A DNA stretch of 7,843 nucleotides from Chitinophaga pinensis (lineage in GTDB: Bacteria > Bacteroidota > Bacteroidia > UKL13-3). Both the position numbers and the translations under genes were made by a program. The notes below the pieces were generated by a model. The model was not told the DNA's origin. It was given only the letters and a program-made list of their open reading frames with translations, and searched no databases. The DNA lies in the NCBI GenBank assembly GCA_945876985.1, contig CAMCQX010000061.1, positions 1-7,843 on the forward strand. The letters run 5' to 3'. Positions 1-5,962 of this stretch are shown here, piece after piece (the stretch's first letter is position 1; every line of letters starts with the position of its first letter).

Positions 1-779
1 GGCTGTTGACTTGCATAATCCATATTGGTATATTCAAAACCTACATTTATTTTTTTTGTAAACTGATAGTTTGCCGATACAAATTTAGTGGTGATATTAT
101 ATTCGCTGTTTTGTCTCCAACCATCAGCTGAGCGATTATGAACAAATGCATAATAATTGAATTTTTTTATGGTTCCTCCAATAGCTGAATAGGAATTTAC
201 CAAGCCATAACTTCCTAATGTATTTTGCTGTTCAAAATGTATTTTTTGGGTTGCGCTTCCTTTTTTTATTTGATAGTTTAATAATCCACCAAACTGCGTT
301 CCATATTGTAACGATGCTGCACCTCTTACAATTTCAATTTTCGATAAAGCTTCTGTTGGTGGAGTATAATAAGATTCTGGATATCCAAATGCTTCCGATG
401 CAATATCATATCCATTTTGTCTTACATTAAATTCCCATGATCTATTAGCACTTAAACCCCTTGTAGAAATATTGGTTTGAATTCCTGAGCCGTCATTTTC
501 CCAAATATTTAAACCTGGCACTTTACTAAATATTTGTCGGGCATTATTTATACTTAAGTCTGCTGCTATTTTATCAAATAAAATTACTTCCGATTTTTTT
601 CCTGCAAATATTATATTGTCTTTTATATCAGGCATGCGCTCAACGCCACCTAAAACTTTTTGATCTCTAATAATCAAATCATTTAGCAAAAGTGTCTTAG
701 TGGTATCTGTATTTTGAGATTTTACTTCAAATACAAAAAAAGTGGATAAAATAATAAATAGGATATTTTTTTTGCTCAT
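1..779 (-). CDS. TonB-dependent outer-membrane receptor, FecA-like, N-terminal part (runs off the left edge)
   Basis: This is my own translation of the minus strand; 259 codons are open and continue past the window. Residues 1-21 form a Sec signal peptide (MSKK, then a hydrophobic stretch, probable cut before Q22). There is no carboxypeptidase-like leader domain. The plug domain covers about residues 65-170. It shows KVPGLNIWENDGSG (86-99), an STRGL turn (105-109), FNVRQNGYDI (117-126), and the classic plug end IEIVRGAASLQYG (148-160) followed by GGLLNY. Strands of the beta-barrel begin after about 175. Family knowledge: such receptors bring iron chelates or other large ligands across the outer membrane using TonB energy. 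The plug resembles the ferric-dicitrate (FecA) branch, but the substrate cannot be read from this part. An in-frame ATG six codons upstream (795-797) is possible. I prefer 779 because it gives a standard signal peptide and leaves more room below the upstream palindrome. Confidence 0.9.
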   Translation of the reverse strand, partial: MSKKNILFIILSTFFVFEVKSQNTDTTKTLLLNDLIIRDQKVLGGVERMPDIKDNIIFAGKKSEVILFDKIAADLSINNARQIFSKVPGLNIWENDGSGIQTNISTRGLSANRSWEFNVRQNGYDIASEAFGYPESYYTPPTEALSKIEIVRGAASLQYGTQFGGLLNYQIKKGSATQKIHFEQQNTLGSYGLVNSYSAIGGTIKKFNYYAFVHNRSADGWRQNSEYNITTKFVSANYQFTKKINVGFEYTNMDYASQQ

Positions 780-808
780 GATTGAATGATATTTCATGCC
801 ACAACAAT

Positions 809-833
809 ATTGTTTAGAATCAATCTAAACAAT
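809..833. promoter_or_regulatory. Palindrome upstream of the TonB receptor, candidate operator
   Basis: The 10-bp arms ATTGTTTAGA and TCTAAACAAT are perfect inverted repeats around a 5-nt spacer (ATCAA). The site lies 29 bp upstream of the preferred receptor start (12 bp from the alternative one). No T-run follows on either strand, so a terminator is unlikely. Size, symmetry and position suit a dimeric repressor. An iron-responsive regulator (Fur- or DtxR-type) is a reasonable guess from the neighbouring FecA-like gene. The regulator's identity is inference only. Confidence 0.45.
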
Positions 834-877
834 GATATAAATAAGTAAAATACATGAGCATAAAATGATTATAAATA

Positions 878-925
878 GTAATACCTAATTATGAGCTTAT
901 TGCAAAAACAATGAAAGGGTATTAC
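878..925 (-). terminator. Possible hairpin at the 3' end of idi
   Basis: GTAATACC (878-885) and GGTATTAC (918-925) are an 8-bp inverted repeat overlapping the idi stop codon. The 32-nt interior can form a second small ATTG/CAAT stem. On the minus strand no uninterrupted U-tract follows, so it is a weak candidate for ending the idi transcript or stabilising its 3' end. No better terminator is visible between idi and the receptor gene. Confidence 0.25.
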
Positions 926-1437
926 AGTAAACTTTTCTTAAAATTATCGAAAATAATTTTGAACCAAGCAGTATAATTTTGATTGTTTTGGAGTAAATCA
1001 ATTTGAAGCTCTTCTAAATTTATCCATTTAAAGTTTTTTACTTCAGTTGGGTTAAAGTTTATTTCACCGTTAAAACTTCCTACTAAAACATGGTCAAATT
1101 CATGTTCGGTTAAACCATTTTCAAATGCAGCTTTGTAAATAAAACTGGTTTTAGTAGATAAATCACAATCAAAACCCATTTCTTCCATTAGCCTGCGGTG
1201 AGCAGCTTGTTCAATGGTTTCTCCTGAACGTGGATGACTACAACATGTATTTGTCCATAGGCCAGCACTGTGGTATTTGGTTAAAGCACGTTGTTGTAAC
1301 AATAATTCCTTGTTTTCATTGAATACAAAAACAGAAAAAGCACGATGCAATAAACCTTTTTCATGGGCTTCTTGTTTTTCCATTGTACCAATTTCTTGGT
1401 CGATTTCATCTACTAAAATTACGTATTCTAATTCCAT
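922..1437 (-). CDS. idi: Isopentenyl-diphosphate delta-isomerase, type 1
   Basis: This enzyme interconverts isopentenyl and dimethylallyl diphosphate, the two C5 units of isoprenoid synthesis (quinones, carotenoids, undecaprenyl carrier), in the cytosol. The 171-residue Nudix-fold protein is about the length of the short bacterial enzymes. Expected active-site residues are present by comparison with E. coli Idi. Metal ligands H25, H31 and H68 are there; catalytic C66 is in WTNTCCSHP (61-69); E111 and E113 are in TEHEFDH (110-116); and W158 is in YTAWF. The Nudix-like helix HRRLMEEMGFD spans 80-90. The start at 1437 leaves no Shine-Dalgarno site but follows an A/T-rich leader and a TAnnTTTG-like box, as is usual in Bacteroidota. 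The gene stands alone: the gap to the receptor downstream is over 120 bp, and upstream are repeats. C65 beside the catalytic cysteine is a small variation. I am confident of the function. Confidence 0.95.
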   Translation of the reverse strand: MELEYVILVDEIDQEIGTMEKQEAHEKGLLHRAFSVFVFNENKELLLQQRALTKYHSAGLWTNTCCSHPRSGETIEQAAHRRLMEEMGFDCDLSTKTSFIYKAAFENGLTEHEFDHVLVGSFNGEINFNPTEVKNFKWINLEELQIDLLQNNQNYTAWFKIIFDNFKKSLL

Positions 1438-1448
1438 TTATAAAAAAC

Positions 1449-1456
1449 CAAACATA
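1449..1456 (-). promoter_or_regulatory. Candidate -7 promoter element of idi
   Basis: Read on the minus strand this is TATGTTTG, an exact fit to the Bacteroidota -7 consensus TAnnTTTG, ending 11 nt before the idi start. I see no clear TTTG at the expected -33 spacing. Transcription from here would give a leader of only a few bases, so the call is tentative. Confidence 0.35.
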
Positions 1457-1555
1457 AGTGAAGGAAATTTGTTTTTATAAAAATAATTCTTTAGGTATAT
1501 ATAATATTACAAACAGAAGCCTTCGCGTAAAGCATTGGCATTGGCTATTGCAAAA

Positions 1556-1652
1556 GTCATGCAGCGCAACTCCTTTGTTTGGCAAACAATAATCCATTAG
1601 CTAACTTGGTTGCCATGGAAAGGGTACCGCTTTTGCGGTACTGCTGAATGAC
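1556..1652 (+). repeat. GTCAT...ATGAC palindromic element, copy A (variant right half)
   Basis: The ends GTCATGCAGC and GCTGAATGAC are inverted copies with one mismatch in ten. An inner stem is formed by GGCAAACAA near the left and TTGGTTGCC near the middle (8 of 9 match). The right half differs from copies B and C: in place of the AAGGAGAT arm it carries a separate hairpin, GTACCGC-TTTT-GCGGTAC (1624-1641). The left half (GTCATGCAGCGCA...TCC...AATCCATTAGCTA) is clearly shared with the other copies. No coding capacity is seen. Confidence 0.8.
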
Positions 1653-1660
1653 TTTTTTTC

Positions 1661-1745
1661 GTCATGCAGCGCATCTCTTTGGTATGGCAACCAATAATCC
1701 ATTAACTATGTTGTTTTTTAATAAGGAGGTTTACTTCGGAATGAC
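1661..1745 (+). repeat. GTCAT...ATGAC palindromic element, copy B
   Basis: This element follows copy A after an 8-nt spacer (TTTTTTTC), in the same orientation. It shares GTCATGCAGCGCATCTC, TATGGCAACCAATAATCC and the end CTTCGGAATGAC with the family. Its inner right arm has decayed: GGTTGCG is replaced by a T-rich stretch, so the middle stem no longer forms. Its final base is 7 bp before the stop codon of the GIY-YIG gene. Confidence 0.8.
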
Positions 1746-1752
1746 TAATGTG

Positions 1753-2052
1753 TTAATATAATTCAATTTTTTTGAGATAAGGATTTTTGTTTCTTATTAA
1801 ATCTAATTTTTCTTCTCTTGAAAAATTCTTTATTTCTTTTTCCCTATTTATTGCTTGAACAATATCATTATAAATTTCATAATAGATTAATTCATAACAA
1901 TAATATTTACCAGCAAAAGTTGAGCTATTTCCTTTATTAGATTGATGTTCATTGACTCTTCTTTGTAAATCATTTGTAACACCTGTATAAAAAACGGTTC
2001 TTCTTGGATTTGTTGTTATATAAACATAGTTATTTAAATCAAAATTCGACAT
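1753..2052 (-). CDS. Stand-alone GIY-YIG nuclease-domain protein
   Basis: The 99 residues are almost entirely one GIY-YIG domain. The first signature strand is YVYITTN (9-15) and the second is FYTGVTNDLQRRVNEHQ (21-37), so the canonical triplets appear as VYI and YTG. The expected catalytic arginine (R31 or R32), H36 and the metal-binding glutamate in AINREKEIK (67-75, probably E71) are present. The positive, lysine-rich C-terminus is normal for this group. Family knowledge: GIY-YIG domains cut one DNA strand with a divalent metal; the small stand-alone versions (YhbQ/UPF0213-like) are poorly characterised. The gene has no partner. It sits between two copies of one palindromic repeat, 7 bp from one and 45 bp from the other. 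The role is unknown; possibilities are repair, repeat mobility or a relict homing nuclease. No Shine-Dalgarno site precedes the start. Confidence 0.88.
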   Translation of the reverse strand: MSNFDLNNYVYITTNPRRTVFYTGVTNDLQRRVNEHQSNKGNSSTFAGKYYCYELIYYEIYNDIVQAINREKEIKNFSREEKLDLIRNKNPYLKKIELY

Positions 2053-2097
2053 ACAGGATGATTAGTTTTATAAATCTATTTAATATCACAAATTAAC

Positions 2098-2183
2098 GTC
2101 ATGCAGCGCATCTCCTTGGTATGGCAACCATTTTTCCATTAGCTATGTTGGTTGCGAAGGAAAGGAGATTCCTTCGGAATGAC
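2098..2183 (+). repeat. GTCAT...ATGAC palindromic element, copy C (most intact)
   Basis: This is the best preserved copy. It can fold as nested stems: GTCAT with ATGAC at the ends, ATCTCCTT (2110-2117) with AAGGAGAT (2162-2169), and GCAACCA (2124-2130) with TGGTTGC (2149-2155). The apex holds CCATTAGCTATG. It lies 45 bp upstream of the GIY-YIG start, in the same orientation as copies A and B. The size and structure resemble a MITE or REP-like unit. Confidence 0.82.
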
Positions 2184-2197
2184 ATTTGTTCTTTTAT

Positions 2198-2230
2198 ACC
2201 GATGCCTTCGCTTGAAGCGAAGGCATCGGT
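2198..2230. repeat. Perfect 16-bp-arm hairpin
   Basis: ACCGATGCCTTCGCTT and AAGCGAAGGCATCGGT flank a single G, making a 33-bp perfect palindrome (as RNA the innermost pairs would open into a loop). Neither side has a T-run, so a rho-independent terminator is not indicated. It is the first of three hairpins lined up between repeat copy C and the end of the NHL gene. Confidence 0.8.
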
Positions 2231-2238
2231 TCTTGGTA

Positions 2239-2260
2239 GAAACGAAATGAATTTCGTCTC
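2239..2260. repeat. Hairpin with AGACG-type shell, AAAT/ATTT core
   Basis: GAAACGAAAT and ATTTCGTCTC pair around GA with one G-T wobble. The outer shape is close to the next hairpin (2271-2290), but the core sequence differs, so both look like members of one dispersed palindrome family. Confidence 0.6.
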
Positions 2261-2270
2261 CCAATATTTT

Positions 2271-2290
2271 AGACGCGATAAATCGCGTCT
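2271..2290. repeat. AGACGCGAT hairpin abutting the NHL gene stop codon
   Basis: AGACGCGAT and ATCGCGTCT are perfect 9-bp arms around AA. The element ends at the base next to the TAG stop of the NHL gene. The flanking CTAC, read as GTAG on the gene's strand, looks like part of the repeat, so the element may supply the stop codon. It could act as a 3'-end stabiliser of the long transcript; it lacks the U-tract of a terminator. Confidence 0.7.
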
Positions 2291-5200
2291 CTACTCTTTT
2301 ATTACTTTTATACTTTGCTTATTCAAACCATCAATGCTTAATAAATAAACGCCACTTTGAATGGTTTCTAGGTTTACAATTGTTTCATCAATATTCAATT
2401 TGCCGATTATTAATATTTGTCCCACCAAGTTGGTAATGACGTATTTTTTGCCAACCAAATTGGTTTTATTGGTAATGGTAATACTATTTTTGGTTGGATT
2501 TGGATAAACATTTAGGTCGTTATCTAAACTGAGTTTATTGATACCAACACTTGTAATAGAAATAGATAAATTAGTTGAATCAGAACAATTATTTGCATTT
2601 GTGATTTTAGCTTTTAAACTTCCAGTTCCTGTAATTGGCCAAATAATATTTATGGTGTTAGTTCCCTGCCCGCTTTGAATAGTTCCGTTAATGGCTGACC
2701 AATAATAAGTGCTATTTGATTGGTTCGATAATGAATATGTAAATGGTAGTGTTAATGAATTTGGGGTAGCATTTCCTGTAATATTACCAATAACAGGTAT
2801 CGCATGTACCGTAACCAAAACTGCAACTGAAGTATCAGCATAAATGCCTGATTCAACAGATCTCCTAAACCAAGTATTTTGAGTTAAATTTAAAGGCATA
2901 TAATTTTTTGCATTACTTGAACCAATTGGCAAAAATCCTTGTGTGGCACTAATAGTACTTTTTAACCACGTGTAAGTATAAATTCCATTACCTCCAATAG
3001 GTAAGCTACCAAAAACACTGTCGATATTTGAACCTGAACAAATAGTGCTACTACCTGAAATGTTGTTGTTAAAAATACCATTAATGTTATTGGTAATATT
3101 AACTGGCAAATTAGTTGAATCAGCGCAATTGTTTGCATTTGTGATTTTAGCTGTTAAACTTCCAGATCCAATGCTTGACCACAAAATATTTACTGTATTG
3201 GTTCCTTGACCGCTTTGAATAGTTCCGTTAATGGCTGACCAATAGTAAGTGCTATTTGATTGGTTCGATAATGAATATGTAAATGGTAGTGTTAATGAAT
3301 TTGGGGTAGCATTTCCTGTAATATTACCAATAACAGGTCTAGTATTTACCGTAACCAAAACTGCAGATGAAGTATCAGCATAAATGCCTGATTCAACAGA
3401 TCTCCTAAACCAAGTACTTTGAGTTAAATTTATAGGTTTATAATTTTTTGTATTACTTGAACCAATTGGCAAAAATCCTTGTGTGGCACTAATAGTACTT
3501 TTTAACCACGTGTAAGTATAAATTCCATTACCTCCAATAGGTAAGCTACCAAAAACACTGTCGATATTTGAACCTGAGCAAATAGTGCTACTACCTGAAA
3601 TGTTGTTGTTAAAAATACCAATAATGTCATTACTAACCTTTCTTATTTTGTTATTCCAACTATCTGCAATAAAAAAATTACCCATACTATCAAATGCAAT
3701 ATTGCTGGGAAAACTTAAGTAAGCTGAAGTGGCTAAGCCCCCATCTCCTCCAAATCCAGAAATATTATTCCCAGCTACAGTACTGATATTATTGGTGTTT
3801 TTATCAATTTTTCTTATTACGTAATTACCACGATCTGCAATAAATATATTACCAAAAAGATCTAATGAAATACCGGTTGGATAGTTTAATTTAGCTGAAA
3901 TTGCTATGCCACCGTTACCACCGTAACCTTGTGTTCCATTACCTGCAATTGTTGTTATTATTCCTGTGTTATATGTTACTTTTCTAATTCTATTATTGCC
4001 TTTATCAGCAATGTATAAATTTCCAGATTTATCAACAGCTATTCCAGAAGGATTTGCCAACCAAGCAATGGTAGCTACATATCCATCTCCAATAAAACCA
4101 TTTGTACTTGTACCCGCTACTGTAGTAATTATATTTGTGTTTTTATTTATTTTCCTAATTACGTTATTTCCACCATCAGCAATATATAAATTCCCTAAAG
4201 TGTCAAAAGTAATTCCCGCAGGATTATTTAAACTAGCGGACAATGCTAAACCGCCATTTCCGCTATAACCTTGTATTCCATTACCTGCAATTGTTGTTAT
4301 AACTCCTGTACTTGTATTTACTTTTCGAATTTTATCATTAACGTTATCTGCAATATACAAATTGCCTTCTTTGTCAAAAGTTAAACCTGCGGGAGACACT
4401 GCTGATGCTGTAGCTAAAATATTGTCACCTCCTGTTCCTCCACCAGCAACAGTTGTAATGATACCAGTTAGTCTATTTATTTTTCTAACTCTATTATTAT
4501 TATAATCTGCCAAAAATAAATTATTGGAAAGGTCAAATGCGATGGCTAGAGGAAAGTTTAAATTTGCATTTATTGAATTGAAACCATCACCCCCAAAATT
4601 AGTTGTTCGATTACCTGCAATTGTTGTTATTAATCCTGTTAAGGCATTAACTTTTCTTATTAAATGGTTTCCGTTATCACTAATATATAAATTACCTAAT
4701 TTATCTAAAACAACGCATGCTGGACTATTTAGTCTTGTTAAAGTTGCAGCCACACTATCTCCAGAATAACCTTGTATACCATTTCCAGCTAAAGTAGAAA
4801 TAATTCCATTATTTAAATTTACTTTTCTGATTCTATGATTATCACGATCAGCAAAAATTAAATTGTTTAAAGGATCAATAACTAATCCAACCGGGGAAGA
4901 TAATTTAGCTGCAGTTGCTTGTCCACTATCTCCAGCATATCCTTTTACACCATTGCCTGCTATTGTTGAAATAATACCAGAATTTCTATCTACTTTTCTG
5001 ATTCTGTCATTTCCATTATCTGAAAAGTACATATTTCCAAATCGGTCAAATACTGAACAAGCCGGATCAAGTAAACTTGCATCAATTGCAGCAACGCTAT
5101 CCATCCAAAATCCTTTAGTACCATTTCCAGCAACAGTATTTATTATTCTTGTGTTATAAGTAACTTTCCTTATTCTTGCATTATAAATATCTGAAATAAA

Positions 5201-5704
5201 CAGATTACCTAAACTATCAACCATAGCACTAAATGGACTGTATAATTTAGCTGATGTTGCTAATGCACTGTCTCCACTAAAACCTTGTATTCCATTTCCA
5301 GCTATGGTTGAAATAATACCAGTGATTATGTTAACTTTTCTAATTCTATTATTACTTCGATCTGCAATAATTAAATTTTCATCTCGATCTAAAGAAACCC
5401 AACTAGGCAGATTTAAATTTGCCAGTAAAGCAGGGCCTCCATCGCCAGCAAAACCTTGTATTCCACTTCCTGCAACTGTTGTTATAATTCCATTACTTGC
5501 ATTGATTTTTCTTACTCTATGATTAATTTGGTCAACAAAATAAATATTTCCAATTGAATCTAAGGCTATACTTGCAAGCCCAGTTAATGCAGATTGAGTA
5601 GCAGGATTGTTATCTCCAATACCACCTGCAATAGTTGTAATAATTTGAGCTTTGGTATTTAAGCTAAATAAAATAATGGCTAAGAAATAAAAATGCTTTT
5701 TCAT
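2291..5704 (-). CDS. Large secreted NHL-repeat surface protein with T9SS C-terminal sorting domain
   Basis: Residues 1-19 are a signal peptide (MKKHF, hydrophobic core, TKA before Q20). Residues about 21-688 hold 12 NHL units of about 56 residues with the pattern D-x-x-GN-x-YIAD-x-x-N-x-x-IRKV followed by IITTIAGNG; they should fold into one or more beta-propellers. Residues about 695-1045 hold two near-identical 180-residue modules. Each has an ICSGSN...YTYTW...WFRRSVESG part and a PKD/Ig-like part ending SGQGTN...LTAKITNANNC. Residues 1066-1137 are a type A T9SS sorting domain starting VYPNPTKNSITI and ending GVYLLSIDG...KVIKE. The protein is inferred to pass the inner membrane by Sec and the outer membrane by T9SS, ending on the surface or outside. 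The ligand is unknown; NHL propellers usually bind proteins, glycans or nucleic acids, and I see no catalytic motif. The start is the only one giving a signal peptide. The gene appears monocistronic. Confidence 0.92.
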   Translation of the reverse strand: MKKHFYFLAIILFSLNTKAQIITTIAGGIGDNNPATQSALTGLASIALDSIGNIYFVDQINHRVRKINASNGIITTVAGSGIQGFAGDGGPALLANLNLPSWVSLDRDENLIIADRSNNRIRKVNIITGIISTIAGNGIQGFSGDSALATSAKLYSPFSAMVDSLGNLFISDIYNARIRKVTYNTRIINTVAGNGTKGFWMDSVAAIDASLLDPACSVFDRFGNMYFSDNGNDRIRKVDRNSGIISTIAGNGVKGYAGDSGQATAAKLSSPVGLVIDPLNNLIFADRDNHRIRKVNLNNGIISTLAGNGIQGYSGDSVAATLTRLNSPACVVLDKLGNLYISDNGNHLIRKVNALTGLITTIAGNRTTNFGGDGFNSINANLNFPLAIAFDLSNNLFLADYNNNRVRKINRLTGIITTVAGGGTGGDNILATASAVSPAGLTFDKEGNLYIADNVNDKIRKVNTSTGVITTIAGNGIQGYSGNGGLALSASLNNPAGITFDTLGNLYIADGGNNVIRKINKNTNIITTVAGTSTNGFIGDGYVATIAWLANPSGIAVDKSGNLYIADKGNNRIRKVTYNTGIITTIAGNGTQGYGGNGGIAISAKLNYPTGISLDLFGNIFIADRGNYVIRKIDKNTNNISTVAGNNISGFGGDGGLATSAYLSFPSNIAFDSMGNFFIADSWNNKIRKVSNDIIGIFNNNISGSSTICSGSNIDSVFGSLPIGGNGIYTYTWLKSTISATQGFLPIGSSNTKNYKPINLTQSTWFRRSVESGIYADTSSAVLVTVNTRPVIGNITGNATPNSLTLPFTYSLSNQSNSTYYWSAINGTIQSGQGTNTVNILWSSIGSGSLTAKITNANNCADSTNLPVNITNNINGIFNNNISGSSTICSGSNIDSVFGSLPIGGNGIYTYTWLKSTISATQGFLPIGSSNAKNYMPLNLTQNTWFRRSVESGIYADTSVAVLVTVHAIPVIGNITGNATPNSLTLPFTYSLSNQSNSTYYWSAINGTIQSGQGTNTINIIWPITGTGSLKAKITNANNCSDSTNLSISITSVGINKLSLDNDLNVYPNPTKNSITITNKTNLVGKKYVITNLVGQILIIGKLNIDETIVNLETIQSGVYLLSIDGLNKQSIKVIKE
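2561..3080 (-). repeat. 540-bp-period coding repeat, second (C-terminal) copy
   Basis: This encodes the second Ig/PKD-like module of the NHL protein. It aligns with 3101-3620 at a constant 540-bp offset with no insertion or deletion. By hand I count about 31 differences between 2581 and 3080. The stretch 2941-3035 is identical to its partner. Confidence 0.9.
3101..3620 (-). repeat. 540-bp-period coding repeat, first (N-terminal) copy
   Basis: This encodes the first Ig/PKD-like module, joined directly to the last NHL unit. It matches 2561-3080 in register, so the pair arose by tandem duplication of a whole 180-residue module or has been kept alike by gene conversion. Confidence 0.9.
3640..5645 (-). 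repeat. Twelve degenerate NHL coding repeats of about 168 bp
   Basis: At the protein level 12 units are countable, each with a D-x-x-GN-x-YIAD-like strand and an IRKV/IRKI strand. DNA identity between units is only moderate, unlike the two modules after them, so this array is older. Two linkers are shortened: the one before unit 1 (AGGIGDNNPAT) and the one between units 7 and 8 (AGGGTGGDNILAT). Confidence 0.88.
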
Positions 5705-5809
5705 TTGTTTGATTTATAAGAATTTGCAATTTAAAAATTTTACCTTTAAATAAAAAGTTAATAATTAAAATTGTTAAATTGTTTATACTATTTGTTTGTG
5801 TATTTTTTC

Positions 5810-5846
5810 GTCATGCAGCGCATCTCCTTTGTATGACAATCAAAAT
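5810..5846 (+). repeat. GTCAT element, copy D (left part only)
   Basis: GTCATGCAGCGCATCTCCTT matches the left end of copies B and C, including the preceding T-run and C of copy B. It then diverges after GTATGACAATC and the right half is missing. A base change relative to GTATGGCAACC creates an ATGAC at 5833-5837, so this stub has its own GTCAT...ATGAC ends. It lies in the divergent region between the NHL gene and the phosphohexomutase. The rest of that 258-bp region holds only promoter-like AT-rich sequence. Confidence 0.65.
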
Positions 5847-5929
5847 TACCTTCATCCTTTTTTTCAATAAATCTAGACAATCTCATAAAAATAGTTGAAG
5901 TAGTATAGTTAAGCTTCCTATTTTTTTTG

Positions 5930-5937
5930 CATTTTTG
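5930..5937 (+). promoter_or_regulatory. Candidate -7 promoter element of the phosphohexomutase gene
   Basis: CATTTTTG differs in one base from the Bacteroidota TAnnTTTG consensus and is followed by CAGCATC, then an A-rich leader (AAAATAAAACAAAACG) directly before the ATG. It lies 25 bp upstream of the start. No convincing -33 element is seen at the usual spacing. Confidence 0.35.
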
Positions 5938-5962
5938 CAGCATCATAAAATAAAACAAAACG

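Larger units (their letters stand above)
1438..1752. other. Gene-free stretch between idi and the GIY-YIG gene
   Basis: This 315-bp gap holds the idi promoter region at its left end and two tandem GTCAT...ATGAC elements filling most of the right two thirds (1556-1745). The stretch 1457-1555 has no ORF or RNA structure I recognise. It contains some GC-richer words (GCCTTCGCG, TTGGCATTGG) that may be worn remains of similar repeats. Confidence 0.7.

Noticed and set aside
218..430. Plus-strand 70-codon ORF
   Set aside because: It lies wholly opposite the TonB receptor plug domain, whose minus-strand reading is clearly the real one.
798..921. Riboswitch (for example cobalamin) upstream of the TonB receptor
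   Set aside because: The gap is too short and AT-rich, and I see no B12-box or other conserved riboswitch core; only the palindrome stands out.
1277..1480. Plus-strand 67-codon ORF
   Set aside because: It is antisense to the catalytic part of idi and has no recognisable domain.
2121..2348. Plus-strand 75-codon ORF across the repeats and the NHL gene end
   Set aside because: Its codons come from palindromic repeats and antisense of the T9SS domain, so it is an accident of repeat sequence.
3966..5522. Several plus-strand ORFs of 72-100 codons opposite the NHL gene
   Set aside because: They are antisense shadows of the periodic NHL coding sequence, with similar low-complexity hydrophobic translations and no independent start signals.
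3640..5645. Regular spacing of similar DNA about every 168 bp, at first glance like a repeat array or CRISPR
   Set aside because: It is an open reading frame throughout and the periodicity is that of NHL protein units. The repeats are degenerate and have no short constant direct repeat with unique spacers.
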